64,000 nucleotides of DNA. Source: Pseudomonas peradeniyensis. GTDB taxonomy: Bacteria; Pseudomonadota; Gammaproteobacteria; Pseudomonadales; Pseudomonadaceae. Where the stretch lies: assembly GCF_014268935.2 (NCBI RefSeq), contig NZ_JABWRJ020000004.1:310001-374000 (forward strand). The letters run 5' to 3'. Every line of letters starts with the position of its first letter. Within the stretch, counting starts at the first letter, position 1. Of the stretch, positions 7,659-16,215 are shown piece after piece. Below the pieces are notes generated by a model that saw only the letters and a program-made list of their open reading frames with translations, ran no database searches and was not told the DNA's origin. A program made the position numbers and the translations under genes.

Positions 7659-9362
7659 ATGATCGAGGTAACCGAGGTTTCCATTGCCGAGCTGCGCGAC
7701 GCGCTCGAGTCCGGCCGCACGACCGCCGTCGAGCTGGTCAAGGCCTACCTGGCGCGCATCGACGCCTACGATGGCAAGGACAGCGCCACCGCACTCAATG
7801 CCGTGGTCGTCCGCAACCCTGACGCGCTCAAGGAGGCCGAAGCCTCCGACGCCCGCCGCGCCCGTGGCGAGACCCTCGGCCCGCTGGACGGCATTCCCTA
7901 CACCGCCAAGGACAGCTACCTGGTCAAGGGCCTGACCGCCGCCTCCGGCAGCCCGGCGTTCAAGGACCTGGTCGCCCAGCGTGACGCCTTCACCGTCGAG
8001 CGCCTGCGCGCCGGCGGCGCCATCTGCCTGGGCAAGACCAACATGCCGCCCATGGCCAACGGCGGTATGCAGCGCGGCGTCTACGGCCGCGCCGAGAGCC
8101 CGTACAACGCCGCCTACCTGACCGCGCCCTTCGCCTCCGGCTCGTCCAACGGCGCCGGCACCGCCACCGCCGCCAGCTACAGCGCCTTCGGCCTGGCCGA
8201 GGAAACCTGGTCCAGTGGCCGTGGCCCGGCCTCGAACAACGGCCTGTGCGCCTACACCCCGTCGCGCGGGGTGATCTCGGTGCGCGGCAACTGGCCGCTG
8301 ACGCCGACCATGGACGTGGTCGTGCCCTACGCCCGGACCATGGCCGACCTGCTGGAAATCCTCGACGTGGTGGTGGCCGACGACGCCGACAGCCGCGGCG
8401 ACCTGTGGCGCCTGCAGCCGTGGGTGCCGATCCCGGCCGCCTCCAGCGTGCGTCCGCAGTCGTACCTGGACCTCGCCGTGGGCGCCGAGTCGCTCAAGGG
8501 CAAGCGCTTCGCCGTGCCACGCATGTACATCAACGCCGACACCGAAGCCGGTACCTCGCAGAAGCCCGGCATCGGCGGCCCGACCGGCCAGCGCATCAAC
8601 ACCCGCGCCAGCGTGATCGAACTGTGGCAACAGGCCCGCCAGGCCCTGGAAGCGGCCGGCGCCGAAGTGGTCGAGACCGACTTCCCGCTGGTCTCCAACT
8701 GCGAGGGCGACCGCCCGGGCGCGCCGACCGTGTTCACCCGCGGCATCGTCAGCAAGGAATTCCTCCATGACGAACTGTGGGAGCTGTCCGGCTGGGCCTT
8801 CGACGACTTCCTGCGCGCCAACGACGATCCCAAGCTCAACCGCCTGGCCGATGTCGACGGCCCGCAGATCTTCCCCCACGACCCGGGCACCCTGCCCAAC
8901 CGTGAGGACGACCTGGCTGCCGGCATGGACGAATACGTCAACATGGCCAAGCGCGGCCTGAAGACCTGGGACCAGATCGCCACCGTGCCCGATGGCCTGC
9001 GCGGCCTGGAAGCCACCCGCAAGCTCGACCTGGAAGACTGGATGGACGCCCAGGGCCTGGACGCGGTGCTGTTCCCCACCGTGGCCGACGTCGGCCCGGC
9101 GGACGCCGATGTGAACCCCGCGTCGGCGGACATCGCCTGGAGCAACGGTATCTGGGTGGCCAACGGCAACCTGGCGATCCGTCACCTGGGCGTGCCGACC
9201 GTGACCGTGCCGATGGGCGTGATGGCCGATATCGGCATGCCGGTGGGGCTGACCTTCGCCGGCAAGGCGTACAGTGACAACAATCTGTTGAAATTCGCTG
9301 CCGCCTTCGAGTCGACCGGCTCGCGCCGCATGATCCCGCCGCGCACACCAAAGCTGGCCTGA
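7659..9362 (+). CDS. amidase signature family hydrolase
   Basis: A 567-residue amidase-signature enzyme that hydrolyses a carboxamide; the substrate is unknown. The Ser-cisSer-Lys triad can be placed: Lys84 in GIPYTAKDSYL, cis-Ser in ASGSSNGAG (162-163), and the nucleophile Ser186 in ETWSSGRGPASNNG. The last motif departs from the usual GTDTGGSIRxPA, with Trp-Ser replacing the Gly-Gly before Ser, so substrate access may differ from Asp/Glu-tRNA amidotransferases. It is not GatA: there are no GatB or GatC partners nearby. A REP palindrome follows, and the YheO-type regulator and PLP dehydratase lie downstream on the same strand. Confidence 0.88.
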   Translation: MIEVTEVSIAELRDALESGRTTAVELVKAYLARIDAYDGKDSATALNAVVVRNPDALKEAEASDARRARGETLGPLDGIPYTAKDSYLVKGLTAASGSPAFKDLVAQRDAFTVERLRAGGAICLGKTNMPPMANGGMQRGVYGRAESPYNAAYLTAPFASGSSNGAGTATAASYSAFGLAEETWSSGRGPASNNGLCAYTPSRGVISVRGNWPLTPTMDVVVPYARTMADLLEILDVVVADDADSRGDLWRLQPWVPIPAASSVRPQSYLDLAVGAESLKGKRFAVPRMYINADTEAGTSQKPGIGGPTGQRINTRASVIELWQQARQALEAAGAEVVETDFPLVSNCEGDRPGAPTVFTRGIVSKEFLHDELWELSGWAFDDFLRANDDPKLNRLADVDGPQIFPHDPGTLPNREDDLAAGMDEYVNMAKRGLKTWDQIATVPDGLRGLEATRKLDLEDWMDAQGLDAVLFPTVADVGPADADVNPASADIAWSNGIWVANGNLAIRHLGVPTVTVPMGVMADIGMPVGLTFAGKAYSDNNLLKFAAAFESTGSRRMIPPRTPKLA

Positions 9363-9374
9363 TCGCTGGACATA

Positions 9375-9428
9375 GCGGGGCAATCCCGCTCCCAAACGCA
9401 CAATTGCGTGGGAGCGGGATTGCCCCGC
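9375..9428. repeat. REP palindrome (GCGGGGC type)
   Basis: Inverted arms GCGGGGCAATCCCGCTCCCA and its complement surround an ACGCA/TGCGT inner stem. It follows the amidase stop by 12 bases. Confidence 0.85.
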
Positions 9429-9503
9429 GATGCTTTCTACGCCAGTGGAATTTTTCAACAAGGCATGCAAAAATCAACTAAATGTTGATAATGCGATGCC
9501 ACC

Positions 9504-10190
9504 ATGACGCCTTCCCAAGAACGCCAACTCACCCTGACTGTCCTCCAGGCCACCCTGCAGGCCCTGGGTAGTGTCGTCCCACGCAACGTCGAAATCCTTC
9601 TGCATAACCTCGAGCACCCGGAGCGCTCGGTGGTGGCGATCGTCAACGGTCATCTCTCCGGCCGCCAGGTCGGCAGTCCGATTCTCGCCGCCCCCGAGCA
9701 GGACCAGGGCTTCAAGGCGCTGATGCAGGCCTCGGCCGACCAGCAGGGCTCTGCGCCAGTGGTGCTGCCCGACTACCCCACCACCCTCAAGGGTCGCAGC
9801 CTGCGCAGCGCCACGGCGATCTTCCGTGATCGCGATGGCCAACCCTTCGCCAGCCTGTGCGTGAACACCGACGTCACCGGCCTGGACGCGGCCATGGCCT
9901 TTCTCCAGCACTTCCAGCCACTGGGCGCCACGCCGGCGGCGGTCGACGAGGCGGCCGACATGACCGCGCTGATGGCCGGGATCATCCAGGACGCGCTGCA
10001 AGGTAGCGGCCAGGGGCGGATGAACAAGCAGGCCAAGGTCGAGGCCGTGCGCATCATGCAGGAGCGCGGCCTGTTCATCGTCAAGGGTGGCGTGGAGAAA
10101 GCCGCCGAGGCCCTCGGCGTGACCCGCTATACCGTCTACAACTACCTGGAGCAGCTGCGCGGCGAGCCCGCCACGGCTGCCCGCGACTGA
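9504..10190 (+). CDS. YheO/DauR-type PAS-HTH transcriptional regulator
   Basis: A 228-residue regulator. Residues 10-120 are a YheO-like PAS domain (LGSVVPRNVEILLHNLEHPE, then SLCVNTDVTGL). Residues 165-220 form the C-terminal helix-turn-helix (GGVEKAAEALGVTRYTVYNYLE). The family includes DauR, which controls D-arginine catabolism, and regulators of amino-acid or enamine metabolism. The gene lies 15 bases before the PLP dehydratase, so it most likely regulates that enzyme; a self-contained regulator-dehydratase pair is an inference from context. Confidence 0.88.
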   Translation: MTPSQERQLTLTVLQATLQALGSVVPRNVEILLHNLEHPERSVVAIVNGHLSGRQVGSPILAAPEQDQGFKALMQASADQQGSAPVVLPDYPTTLKGRSLRSATAIFRDRDGQPFASLCVNTDVTGLDAAMAFLQHFQPLGATPAAVDEAADMTALMAGIIQDALQGSGQGRMNKQAKVEAVRIMQERGLFIVKGGVEKAAEALGVTRYTVYNYLEQLRGEPATAARD

Positions 10191-10205
10191 ACCCCGGAGC
10201 CCATC

Positions 10206-11120
10206 ATGCCGCTGCACATTCCTACCCCGCTGATCGAATCCCGCCCGCTGTCCCTGAGCGCCGGCCGCCCGGTGTGGCTCAAGCTCGAAGCCCTGCAACC
10301 GTGCGGCTCGTTCAAGCTGCGCGGCGTCGGCCATGCCTGCGAGGTCCACCATGCCCGGGGGGCCCGGCATTTCGTCTCGTCATCCGGCGGCAACGCTGGG
10401 TTGGCGGTGGCCTATGCCGGCCGCAAGCTCGGCGTGCCGGTGACCGTGGTGGTGCCCGAGACCACCACCGAACGGGCCAGGGAACTGCTGCGCCTGGAAG
10501 ACGCCAGCGTGGTCGTGCGCGGCAGTTCCTGGCAGGAAGCCAATGAACACGCCCAGACCCTGGTCGGCGCGGACGACGCCTTCATCCACCCGTTCGACGA
10601 TCCGCTACTGTGGACCGGCCACGCCAGCATGATCGACGAAGTCGCCGCAGCAGGTTTCAGGCCCGACGCGGTGGTGCTTTCGGTTGGCGGCGGCGGCCTG
10701 CTCCGCGGGGTGGTCGAGGGCTTGCAGCGCAACGGCTGGCACGACCTGCCGGTACTGGCGGTGGAGACCGATGGCGCGGCGTCGCTGCATGCCGCCATGG
10801 CCGCCGGACATACCGTGGAACTGCCGCGCATCGCTTCAGTGGCCACTTCGCTGGGCGCCAAGCGGGTCGCCGAGCAGGCGCTGGCCTGCACCCGCCAGCA
10901 CCCGGTGCTCAGCCACCTGGTCAGTGACCGCGAAGCCCTCGATGCCTGCGAGCGACTGCTGCGCGATCATCGCCTGCTAGTGGAGCCGGCCTGCGGCGCC
11001 GCGCTGGCCCTGCTTGAACGCCCCGAGGCCATGGCGGCCTACGGCAATGTGCTGGTGATCGTCTGCGGCGGCGCCACCGCCACGCTGGAACAGATCCGCG
11101 CCTGGCGAGCGGCCTGCTGA
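10206..11120 (+). CDS. PLP-dependent serine/threonine dehydratase-like enzyme
   Basis: A 304-residue fold-type II PLP enzyme of the L-serine/threonine dehydratase (SDH-like) group, converting the hydroxy amino acid to a 2-oxo acid and ammonia. The PLP lysine is Lys37 in CGSFKLRG. SSSGGNAGLAVAYAGRKLGV is the substrate-carboxylate loop, and SVGGGGLL binds the PLP phosphate. There is no ACT regulatory domain, unlike biosynthetic IlvA, so a catabolic role is likely. It is cotranscribed with the YheO-type regulator upstream. Diaminopropionate- or hydroxyaspartate-acting relatives cannot be excluded. Confidence 0.85.
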   Translation: MPLHIPTPLIESRPLSLSAGRPVWLKLEALQPCGSFKLRGVGHACEVHHARGARHFVSSSGGNAGLAVAYAGRKLGVPVTVVVPETTTERARELLRLEDASVVVRGSSWQEANEHAQTLVGADDAFIHPFDDPLLWTGHASMIDEVAAAGFRPDAVVLSVGGGGLLRGVVEGLQRNGWHDLPVLAVETDGAASLHAAMAAGHTVELPRIASVATSLGAKRVAEQALACTRQHPVLSHLVSDREALDACERLLRDHRLLVEPACGAALALLERPEAMAAYGNVLVIVCGGATATLEQIRAWRAAC

Positions 11121-11159
11121 TCCAGGCCGAATCTGCGCAGCTGTCGGCGAACACGTTAT

Positions 11160-11183
11160 CGCTATATACTTTTGAACATATCG
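11160..11183. promoter_or_regulatory. candidate TetR operator (site 1)
   Basis: A 24-base pseudo-palindrome running from CGCTATATAC to AACATATCG. It ends 21 bases before the TetR start at 11205 and matches the element at 11821-11844 at 17 of 24 positions. Confidence 0.4.
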
Positions 11184-11204
11184 ATTCAGAAGTACGTGTT
11201 TGCC

Positions 11205-11819
11205 ATGCCCAGTATCCGTGACCGCAACCTGCAACTGATCCTCGCCGCCGCCAGCGAAGAGTTCGCCCACCACGGCTTCGCCGCCGCCCGGGTCGATGAC
11301 ATCGCCGCCCGCGCCGGCCTGCCCCGGGCCAATGTGTTCTATTACTTTCGCAACAAGCGCCTGCTCTACGCGGCCGTGCTCGACCTGGTGATGGAGCCCC
11401 TGCTGCGCGCCGCGCGCAGCCTGGTGCCGGACGCCCACCCCGAGCAGGCCCTGCCCCGCTACTTCAAGGCCAAGGCCGAGGTGGCGCGGCGTCATCCCGG
11501 TGCCGTGCGGGTCTGGCTCAAGGAAATGCTGCATGGCGCCCGGCAACTGCCAGGCGAGCGCGCCGAGCTGCTGCAGCAGAGTGCCCGGCAGACCCTGGCC
11601 TGCCTGGCGCAGTGGATGGACCGGGGGCTGATCGTGCGGACCGCGCCGGAGCATCTGCTGCTGTTCCTCTGGTCCACGTCGCTGGCGACCTTCCGCTTCG
11701 GCATGGCCCCCGGCAGTTCGGGCCAGATCAAGCCGACCCACGCATCCACCCAGACCCAGGCCGACCTGCTGCTGCGCAGCCTGCGCCCGGAACCCTGGCC
11801 ACTGGGCAGGATCGCCTGA
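11205..11819 (+). CDS. TetR family transcriptional regulator
   Basis: A 204-residue regulator with the TetR helix-turn-helix at residues 10-55 (LILAAASEEFAHHGFAAARV, DDIAARAGLPRANVFYYFRN), followed by a helical ligand-binding region. The start MPSIRDRNLQLI is chosen because the longer in-frame version reads an unrelated N-terminus through the candidate operator. Two similar 24-base pseudo-palindromes flank the gene: one in its own promoter and one between it and the carboxynorspermidine operon. This suggests self-control and control of the polyamine genes downstream. RutR-like regulators look similar at the N-terminus, but no pyrimidine genes are nearby. Confidence 0.88.
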   Translation: MPSIRDRNLQLILAAASEEFAHHGFAAARVDDIAARAGLPRANVFYYFRNKRLLYAAVLDLVMEPLLRAARSLVPDAHPEQALPRYFKAKAEVARRHPGAVRVWLKEMLHGARQLPGERAELLQQSARQTLACLAQWMDRGLIVRTAPEHLLLFLWSTSLATFRFGMAPGSSGQIKPTHASTQTQADLLLRSLRPEPWPLGRIA

Positions 11820-11820
11820 A

Positions 11821-11844
11821 CGCTATATTGCTTAAAATATAACG
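11821..11844. promoter_or_regulatory. candidate TetR operator (site 2)
   Basis: CGCTATATT and AATATAACG form inverted halves with one mismatch across 24 bases. It lies just after the TetR stop and 321 bases before nspC. It shares 17 of 24 bases with the site in front of the TetR gene. Confidence 0.4.
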
Positions 11845-12164
11845 ATAATCCTGCCCGCCAAGCATTGAATGATCGCGCTCTTCCCGCGCTCATCGGATTC
11901 TCCCTGCGCCCGGGAACAGCCGATTACGATAGTCACATTTGTTTGTTCGACTTGCCGATGCCCCAGCAGGAAAAGGCTGTCGGTCGGCCATCGCGGCATG
12001 GACCGGTCCGGCACCAGGGACGGCACAGCCACGGGCCTGATGGCGCTTCGCCAACGAAGTGCGCGCGCAACTCGGACGAAATGCGCCTCGCGCCCTTTCG
12101 TAGCGCGGCAAGTGAAGGCACAATGCGTGTCCTTTTTTTGGCCGGCCTGGCCGGGGGCCTTTAA
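11845..12164. other. long leader/intergenic region before nspC
   Basis: About 320 bases without a convincing gene. It contains an AT-rich stretch near 11915-11950 that could hold a promoter, a run of seven T at 12132-12138, and a GC-rich inverted repeat (GGCCGGCCTGGCCGG) directly before the nspC start at 12165 that could affect translation. Short open frames here have no recognisable content. Confidence 0.4.
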
Positions 12165-13262
12165 ATGATCAAGACGCCGTACTACCTCATCGACAAACAG
12201 AAACTGCTGGGCAACATGGAAAAGATTGCCTACGTGCGCCAGCAGTCCGGGGCCAAGGCCCTGCTCGCCCTCAAGTGCTTCGCCACCTGGTCGGTATTCG
12301 ACCTGATGCAGCAGTACATGGACGGCACCACCTCGTCCTCGCTGTACGAGCTCAAGCTCGGCCGCCAGAAGTTCGCCGGCGAAACCCACGCCTACAGCGT
12401 GGCCTGGGCCGACGATGAAGTCGAAGAGATGCTCGAGAACTGCGACAAGATCATCTTCAACTCCATCGGCCAGCTCGAGCGCTTCGCCGAGCAGTCCGAG
12501 GGCAAGGTGCGCGGCCTGCGCGTCAACCCGCAGGTGAGCAGCTCCGACTACCTGCTGGCCGACCCGGCACGCCCGTTCAGCCGCCTCGGTGAGTGGGACC
12601 CTGAGAAGATCGAGAAGGTGATCGAGAAGATCTCCGGTTTCATGTTCCACAACAACTGCGAGAACGGCGACTTCGGCTTGTTCGACAAGATGCTCACGCA
12701 CATCGAGGAGCGCTTCGGCCACCTGCTGCACAAGGTCGAGTGGGTCAGCCTCGGTGGCGGCATCCATTTCACCGGCGAAGACTACGCGGTGGACGCGTTC
12801 TGCGCGCGCCTGAAAGCCTTCTCGCAACAGTACGGCGTGCAGGTCTACCTGGAGCCGGGCGAAGCGGCCATCACCAACAGCGCCTCGCTGGAAGTGACCG
12901 TGCTCGACACCCTGTACAACGGCAAGCACCTGGCCGTGGTCGACAGCTCGATCGAGGCACACCTGCTCGACCTGCTGATCTACCGCCTCAACGCCAAGAT
13001 GGCGCCCAACGACGGCGCGCATACCTACATGGTCTGCGGCAAGTCGTGCCTGGCCGGCGATATCTTCGGCGAGTATCAGTTCGACAAACCGCTGCAGATC
13101 GGTGACCGCCTGTCGTTCGTTGACACCGCCGGTTACACCATGGTCAAGAAAAACTGGTTCAACGGTCTGAAAATGCCGTCCATCGCGGTCAAGCAACTCG
13201 ACGGCAGCGTCGAGGTGGTACGCGAGTTCGGGTTCGAAGACTACGTTTCGAGCCTGTCGTAA
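12165..13262 (+). CDS. nspC: carboxynorspermidine/carboxyspermidine decarboxylase
   Basis: A 365-residue PLP enzyme of the alanine-racemase fold, NspC family. It decarboxylates carboxynorspermidine or carboxyspermidine to norspermidine or spermidine, the last step of the alternative polyamine route. The PLP lysine is Lys37 in ALLALKCFATW. Other family motifs are GLRVNPQ, MFHNNCEN, SLGGGIHF, EPGEA and the catalytic-cysteine motif CGKSCLAGD. The length is typical. The next gene, 30 bases downstream, encodes the dehydrogenase that makes its substrate, so the pair forms a complete CASDH-CASDC unit. Which polyamine is made is not readable from sequence. Confidence 0.95.
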   Translation: MIKTPYYLIDKQKLLGNMEKIAYVRQQSGAKALLALKCFATWSVFDLMQQYMDGTTSSSLYELKLGRQKFAGETHAYSVAWADDEVEEMLENCDKIIFNSIGQLERFAEQSEGKVRGLRVNPQVSSSDYLLADPARPFSRLGEWDPEKIEKVIEKISGFMFHNNCENGDFGLFDKMLTHIEERFGHLLHKVEWVSLGGGIHFTGEDYAVDAFCARLKAFSQQYGVQVYLEPGEAAITNSASLEVTVLDTLYNGKHLAVVDSSIEAHLLDLLIYRLNAKMAPNDGAHTYMVCGKSCLAGDIFGEYQFDKPLQIGDRLSFVDTAGYTMVKKNWFNGLKMPSIAVKQLDGSVEVVREFGFEDYVSSLS

Positions 13263-13292
13263 GACAGGCTTTCATGAAGGAGAAAAGCTGAA

Positions 13293-14537
13293 TTGAAGAA
13301 GAACGTTCTTATCATTGGTGCAGGAGGTGTCGCCAAGGTGGTGGCCCACAAGTGCGCACAGCATAACGACGAACTGGGTCGTATTGCGATTGCGTCACGG
13401 AACATCTCCAAATGCCAGGCCATCATCGACAGCGTCAAGGCCAAGGGTAGCCTCAAGGTACCCGCCGACATCCAGGCCTTCTCGCTCAACGCCCTCGATG
13501 TCGAGGCAACCAAGGCACTGATCCGCGAGACCGAATCGCAGATCGTGATCAACGTTGGTTCCGCCTTCCTCAACATGTCGGTGCTGCGTGCCTGCATCGA
13601 TACCGGTGTCGCTTATCTTGACACCGCGATTCACGAAGAACCGGGCAAGATCTGCGAAACCCCGCCCTGGTATGGCAACTACGAGTGGAAGCATCTCGAA
13701 GAGTGCCAGCAGAAGAACATTACCGCCATTCTCGGTGTCGGCTTCGACCCGGGTGTGGTGAACAGCTACGCGAAACTCGCGCAGCAGCAGTATTTCGACC
13801 GCATTGATTCGATCGACATCCTCGACGTCAATGCCGGTTCCCACGGCAAGTACTTCGCCACCAACTTCGACCCGGAAATCAACTTCCGCGAGTTCACCGG
13901 GCAAGTCTGGAGCTGGCAGAACAGCCAGTGGACCAGCAACACCATGTTCGAGGTCAAGCGCACCGACGATCTGCCGGTGGTGGGTTCGCAGAACCTGTAC
14001 CTGACCGGCCACGACGAAGTGCACTCGATCTCGAAGAACCTGAACGTGCCAAACGTGCGTTTCTGGATGAGCTTCGGCGAGCACTACATCAACGTGTTCA
14101 CCGTGCTGAAGAACCTCGGCCTGCTTTCCGAGCAGCCGGTCAAGACCGCCGAAGGCCTGGAAGTGGTACCGCTGAAAGTGGTCAAGGCCGTGCTGCCGGA
14201 TCCGGCTTCGCTGGCCCCGGGCTACACCGGCAAGACCTGCATCGGTGACCTGGTCAAGGGCACCAAGGACGGTCAGCCGCGCGAGGTGTTCATCTACAAC
14301 GTGGCCGACCACGAGGAAGCCTACGCCGAAACCGACAGCCAGGGCATCTCCTACACCGCCGGCGTGCCGCCGGTGGCCGCCGCGCTGCTGGTTGCCCGTG
14401 GCGAGTGGGATGCAGGGCGCATGGTCAACGTCGAGGAGCTGCCGGCCGAGCCGTTCCTCAAGGCGCTGGACGTGATGGGCCTGCCGACCCGCGTCAAGGA
14501 TGAAAAAGGCGATCGTCCGTGGGACGCTGAAGCCTAA
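13293..14537 (+). CDS. lys1: carboxynorspermidine synthase / saccharopine dehydrogenase family
   Basis: A 414-residue NAD(P)H-dependent enzyme of the saccharopine dehydrogenase fold. It condenses aspartate semialdehyde with a diamine (putrescine or 1,3-diaminopropane) to carboxyspermidine or carboxynorspermidine. The Rossmann motif is GAGGVAK (residues 9-15). GVGFDPGVVNSYAKLAQ and the DVNAGSHGKYFATNFDPEIN region are characteristic of the CASDH branch rather than lysine-pathway enzymes. The TTG start at 13293 is supported by AAGGAGAA upstream and the MKKNVLIIGAGG start. It is followed by a strong terminator, closing the two-gene operon with nspC. Confidence 0.92.
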   Translation: MKKNVLIIGAGGVAKVVAHKCAQHNDELGRIAIASRNISKCQAIIDSVKAKGSLKVPADIQAFSLNALDVEATKALIRETESQIVINVGSAFLNMSVLRACIDTGVAYLDTAIHEEPGKICETPPWYGNYEWKHLEECQQKNITAILGVGFDPGVVNSYAKLAQQQYFDRIDSIDILDVNAGSHGKYFATNFDPEINFREFTGQVWSWQNSQWTSNTMFEVKRTDDLPVVGSQNLYLTGHDEVHSISKNLNVPNVRFWMSFGEHYINVFTVLKNLGLLSEQPVKTAEGLEVVPLKVVKAVLPDPASLAPGYTGKTCIGDLVKGTKDGQPREVFIYNVADHEEAYAETDSQGISYTAGVPPVAAALLVARGEWDAGRMVNVEELPAEPFLKALDVMGLPTRVKDEKGDRPWDAEA

Positions 14538-14547
14538 GCTGCACGAC

Positions 14548-14580
14548 GAAGGGGCGCCAGATGGCGCCCCTTCTGTTTTT
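14548..14580 (+). terminator. rho-independent terminator of the polyamine operon
   Basis: GAAGGGGCGCC pairs perfectly with GGCGCCCCTTC around AGAT, followed by TGTTTTT. It overlaps the 3' end of the convergent hvfC gene. Confidence 0.9.
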
Positions 14581-15295
14581 ACGGCACCGCGCGCTGCACG
14601 GTCCCGACAATGATGCCCTGCTCGCGCAGTTGTCGCAGCAAGAGCAGCCCCTCCTGCAGATGCTGATCGCCCAGCGCGCGCAAGCGCTCGCGGCCAGTGC
14701 CGGGCAGCCCCATCAGCAGCTGCCAGGCCAGCGGCGCCAGGCGGGCGAAACGCACCTGCAGGCCGGCGTCGCGGTACACCAGCAACAGGGTGGGTTGTTC
14801 CTCTGCCTCGCTCGGCTGGTGGTCCGGGCCGATGCGCTCCACTGGCCAACGGTAGGCCAGCACCCGTGCCACGCATGACAACAATGGCTCGCCTTCGAGC
14901 AGGTCACCCTCAGGATCGTGCGGCGGATCCTCGGCATCGCTCAGGTACAGCTGCGCCTCGATCCATTCATAGTGCGCCAGTTCCAGCTGCCAGGGCGTAT
15001 CGGGCTCGATACCCTGCAGGTAGTCGATGAACGCCTCGGCGACTTCGGTGAACAGCGGTGTCTGGCTGCGGAAATGGGCGTAGAAATCACGCACCCGCGC
15101 ATGCCAGCGCTGATCGCCCAAGGTCCGTCGCAGCACCGGGAAGCTGCCGGCCAGCAGCCCTTCGATAGCGCCGTAGAACAGCTCGCGATAGACCTTCAGG
15201 CGCCGTGCCTCGATGTCGGGCGGCGGCGGGTTGGCGCCTGGGTCGCGCAGGTGGCGCGCCAGGGTGAACTGCTGGGTGCGCAGGGTCTCAGTCAT
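14579..15295 (-). CDS. hvfC: HvfC/BufC-type RiPP maturation partner protein (DUF2063)
   Basis: A 238-residue protein of the DUF2063 (putative DNA-binding domain) family. It is now known as the partner that presents the precursor peptide to the multinuclear iron oxygenase in hvf/buf-type RiPP systems. The N-terminal part (QQFTLARHLRDPG, RRLKVYRELFYGAIEGLLAGSFPVL) is the conserved helical DUF2063 domain; the C-terminal part is a peptide-recognition-like domain. The start at 15295 is chosen for GGAG 9 bases upstream and its 8-base overlap with the end of hvfB, indicating translational coupling. A start 21 bases earlier is possible. Confidence 0.88.
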   Translation of the reverse strand: MTETLRTQQFTLARHLRDPGANPPPPDIEARRLKVYRELFYGAIEGLLAGSFPVLRRTLGDQRWHARVRDFYAHFRSQTPLFTEVAEAFIDYLQGIEPDTPWQLELAHYEWIEAQLYLSDAEDPPHDPEGDLLEGEPLLSCVARVLAYRWPVERIGPDHQPSEAEEQPTLLLVYRDAGLQVRFARLAPLAWQLLMGLPGTGRERLRALGDQHLQEGLLLLRQLREQGIIVGTVQRAVP

Positions 15296-16121
15296 GGCCT
15301 GGTGCTCCATGGGCACGTTGCAGGCTACGGATCCGCGCCGTCTCGGCCAGCAGCTCGGCCAGCGGCGGGTAGTTGAAGTCGCGCTCGAGCACGGTGGGCT
15401 GTGCCCCGAAGCGCCGGCAGGCGTCGGCGAACAGCGCCCAGACGTCCTCCTTGACCGGCGCGCCGTGGGTATCGACCTTCAGGTCCGGCGACTCGTCGTA
15501 ATGACCGGCCACATGCATGCCCACCACCCGCTCACGGGGGATGCCGGCGAGGAAGGTTCGGGCGTCGTAGCGGTGGTTGCAGGCATTGACGAAGACATTG
15601 TTCACGTCCAGCAGCAGGTCGCAGTCGGCCTCGTCGAGCACGGCACGGACGAAGTCCAGTTCGGGCATCGCCTGGTACGGCGCGGCGTAGTAGCTGATGT
15701 TCTCCACCGCGATACGCCGGCCAAGCACGTCCTGGGCCTGGCGGATGCGTGCGGACACATGGTGGACGGCTTCTTCGGTGAACGGGATCGGCATCAGGTC
15801 GTAGAGGTGGCCGTCGTCGCTGCAGTAGCTCAGGTGCTCGCTGTACATCCGCACCTGGTGGCGGTCGAGGAACTGTCGGGTGCGTTCGAGAAACCCCTGG
15901 TCCAGCGGCGCGGTACCGCCCAGTGACAACGACAGGCCATGGCAGGCGATGGGAAATCGCTCCGCCAGGCGCGCCAGGCCCTGGCCGAAGGCACCGCCGA
16001 CGCCGATCCAGTTTTCCGGGGCGCACTCGAGAAAATCCACCGCGCCCGCCTCCATCGTCAGCAGGTCGGGCAGCAGGCCACGGCGCAGGCCGAGGCCGGT
16101 GTGCAATTGGGGATGGGGCAT
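15288..16121 (-). CDS. hvfB: HvfB/BufB-type multinuclear non-heme iron oxygenase (MNIO, DUF692)
   Basis: A 277-residue TIM-barrel enzyme of the DUF692/MNIO family, which oxidatively rearranges cysteines of a precursor peptide into copper-binding groups. Metal-ligand motifs are intact: His61 in CHGLSLSLG, Glu95-His96 in SEHLSY, Glu140-Asn141 in VENISYY, Asp172 and Asn175 in LLLDVNNVFVN, His203 and His207 in GMHVAGHYD, Asp217/His219 in DTHGAPV, and Glu246. The start at 16121 is chosen for the family N-terminus (HTGLGLRRGLLPDLL). A REP palindrome separates it from the precursor gene hvfA; it overlaps hvfC by 8 bases. Confidence 0.92.
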   Translation of the reverse strand: MPHPQLHTGLGLRRGLLPDLLTMEAGAVDFLECAPENWIGVGGAFGQGLARLAERFPIACHGLSLSLGGTAPLDQGFLERTRQFLDRHQVRMYSEHLSYCSDDGHLYDLMPIPFTEEAVHHVSARIRQAQDVLGRRIAVENISYYAAPYQAMPELDFVRAVLDEADCDLLLDVNNVFVNACNHRYDARTFLAGIPRERVVGMHVAGHYDESPDLKVDTHGAPVKEDVWALFADACRRFGAQPTVLERDFNYPPLAELLAETARIRSLQRAHGAPGHD

Positions 16122-16152
16122 GATCGCAAGGCTCCGTGAGGTGTTGAGCGGC

Positions 16153-16210
16153 ATCGCGGGGCCAACCCGCTCCCACGCATGGCAGTGTGGAAGCGGGCTG
16201 GCCCCGCGAT
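16153..16210. repeat. REP palindrome between hvfA and hvfB
   Basis: ATCGCGGGGCCAACCCGCTC and a complementary GCGGGCTGGCCCCGCGAT arm. It lies within the presumed hvfABC transcript between precursor and modifying enzyme genes, where such hairpins commonly stabilise the upstream mRNA part. Confidence 0.85.
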
Positions 16211-16215
16211 AAGCT

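Noticed and set aside
11869..12168. Two overlapping ~99-residue open frames before nspC
   Set aside because: No domain, no signal peptide and no good ribosome site; both end at or near the nspC start and look like chance frames.
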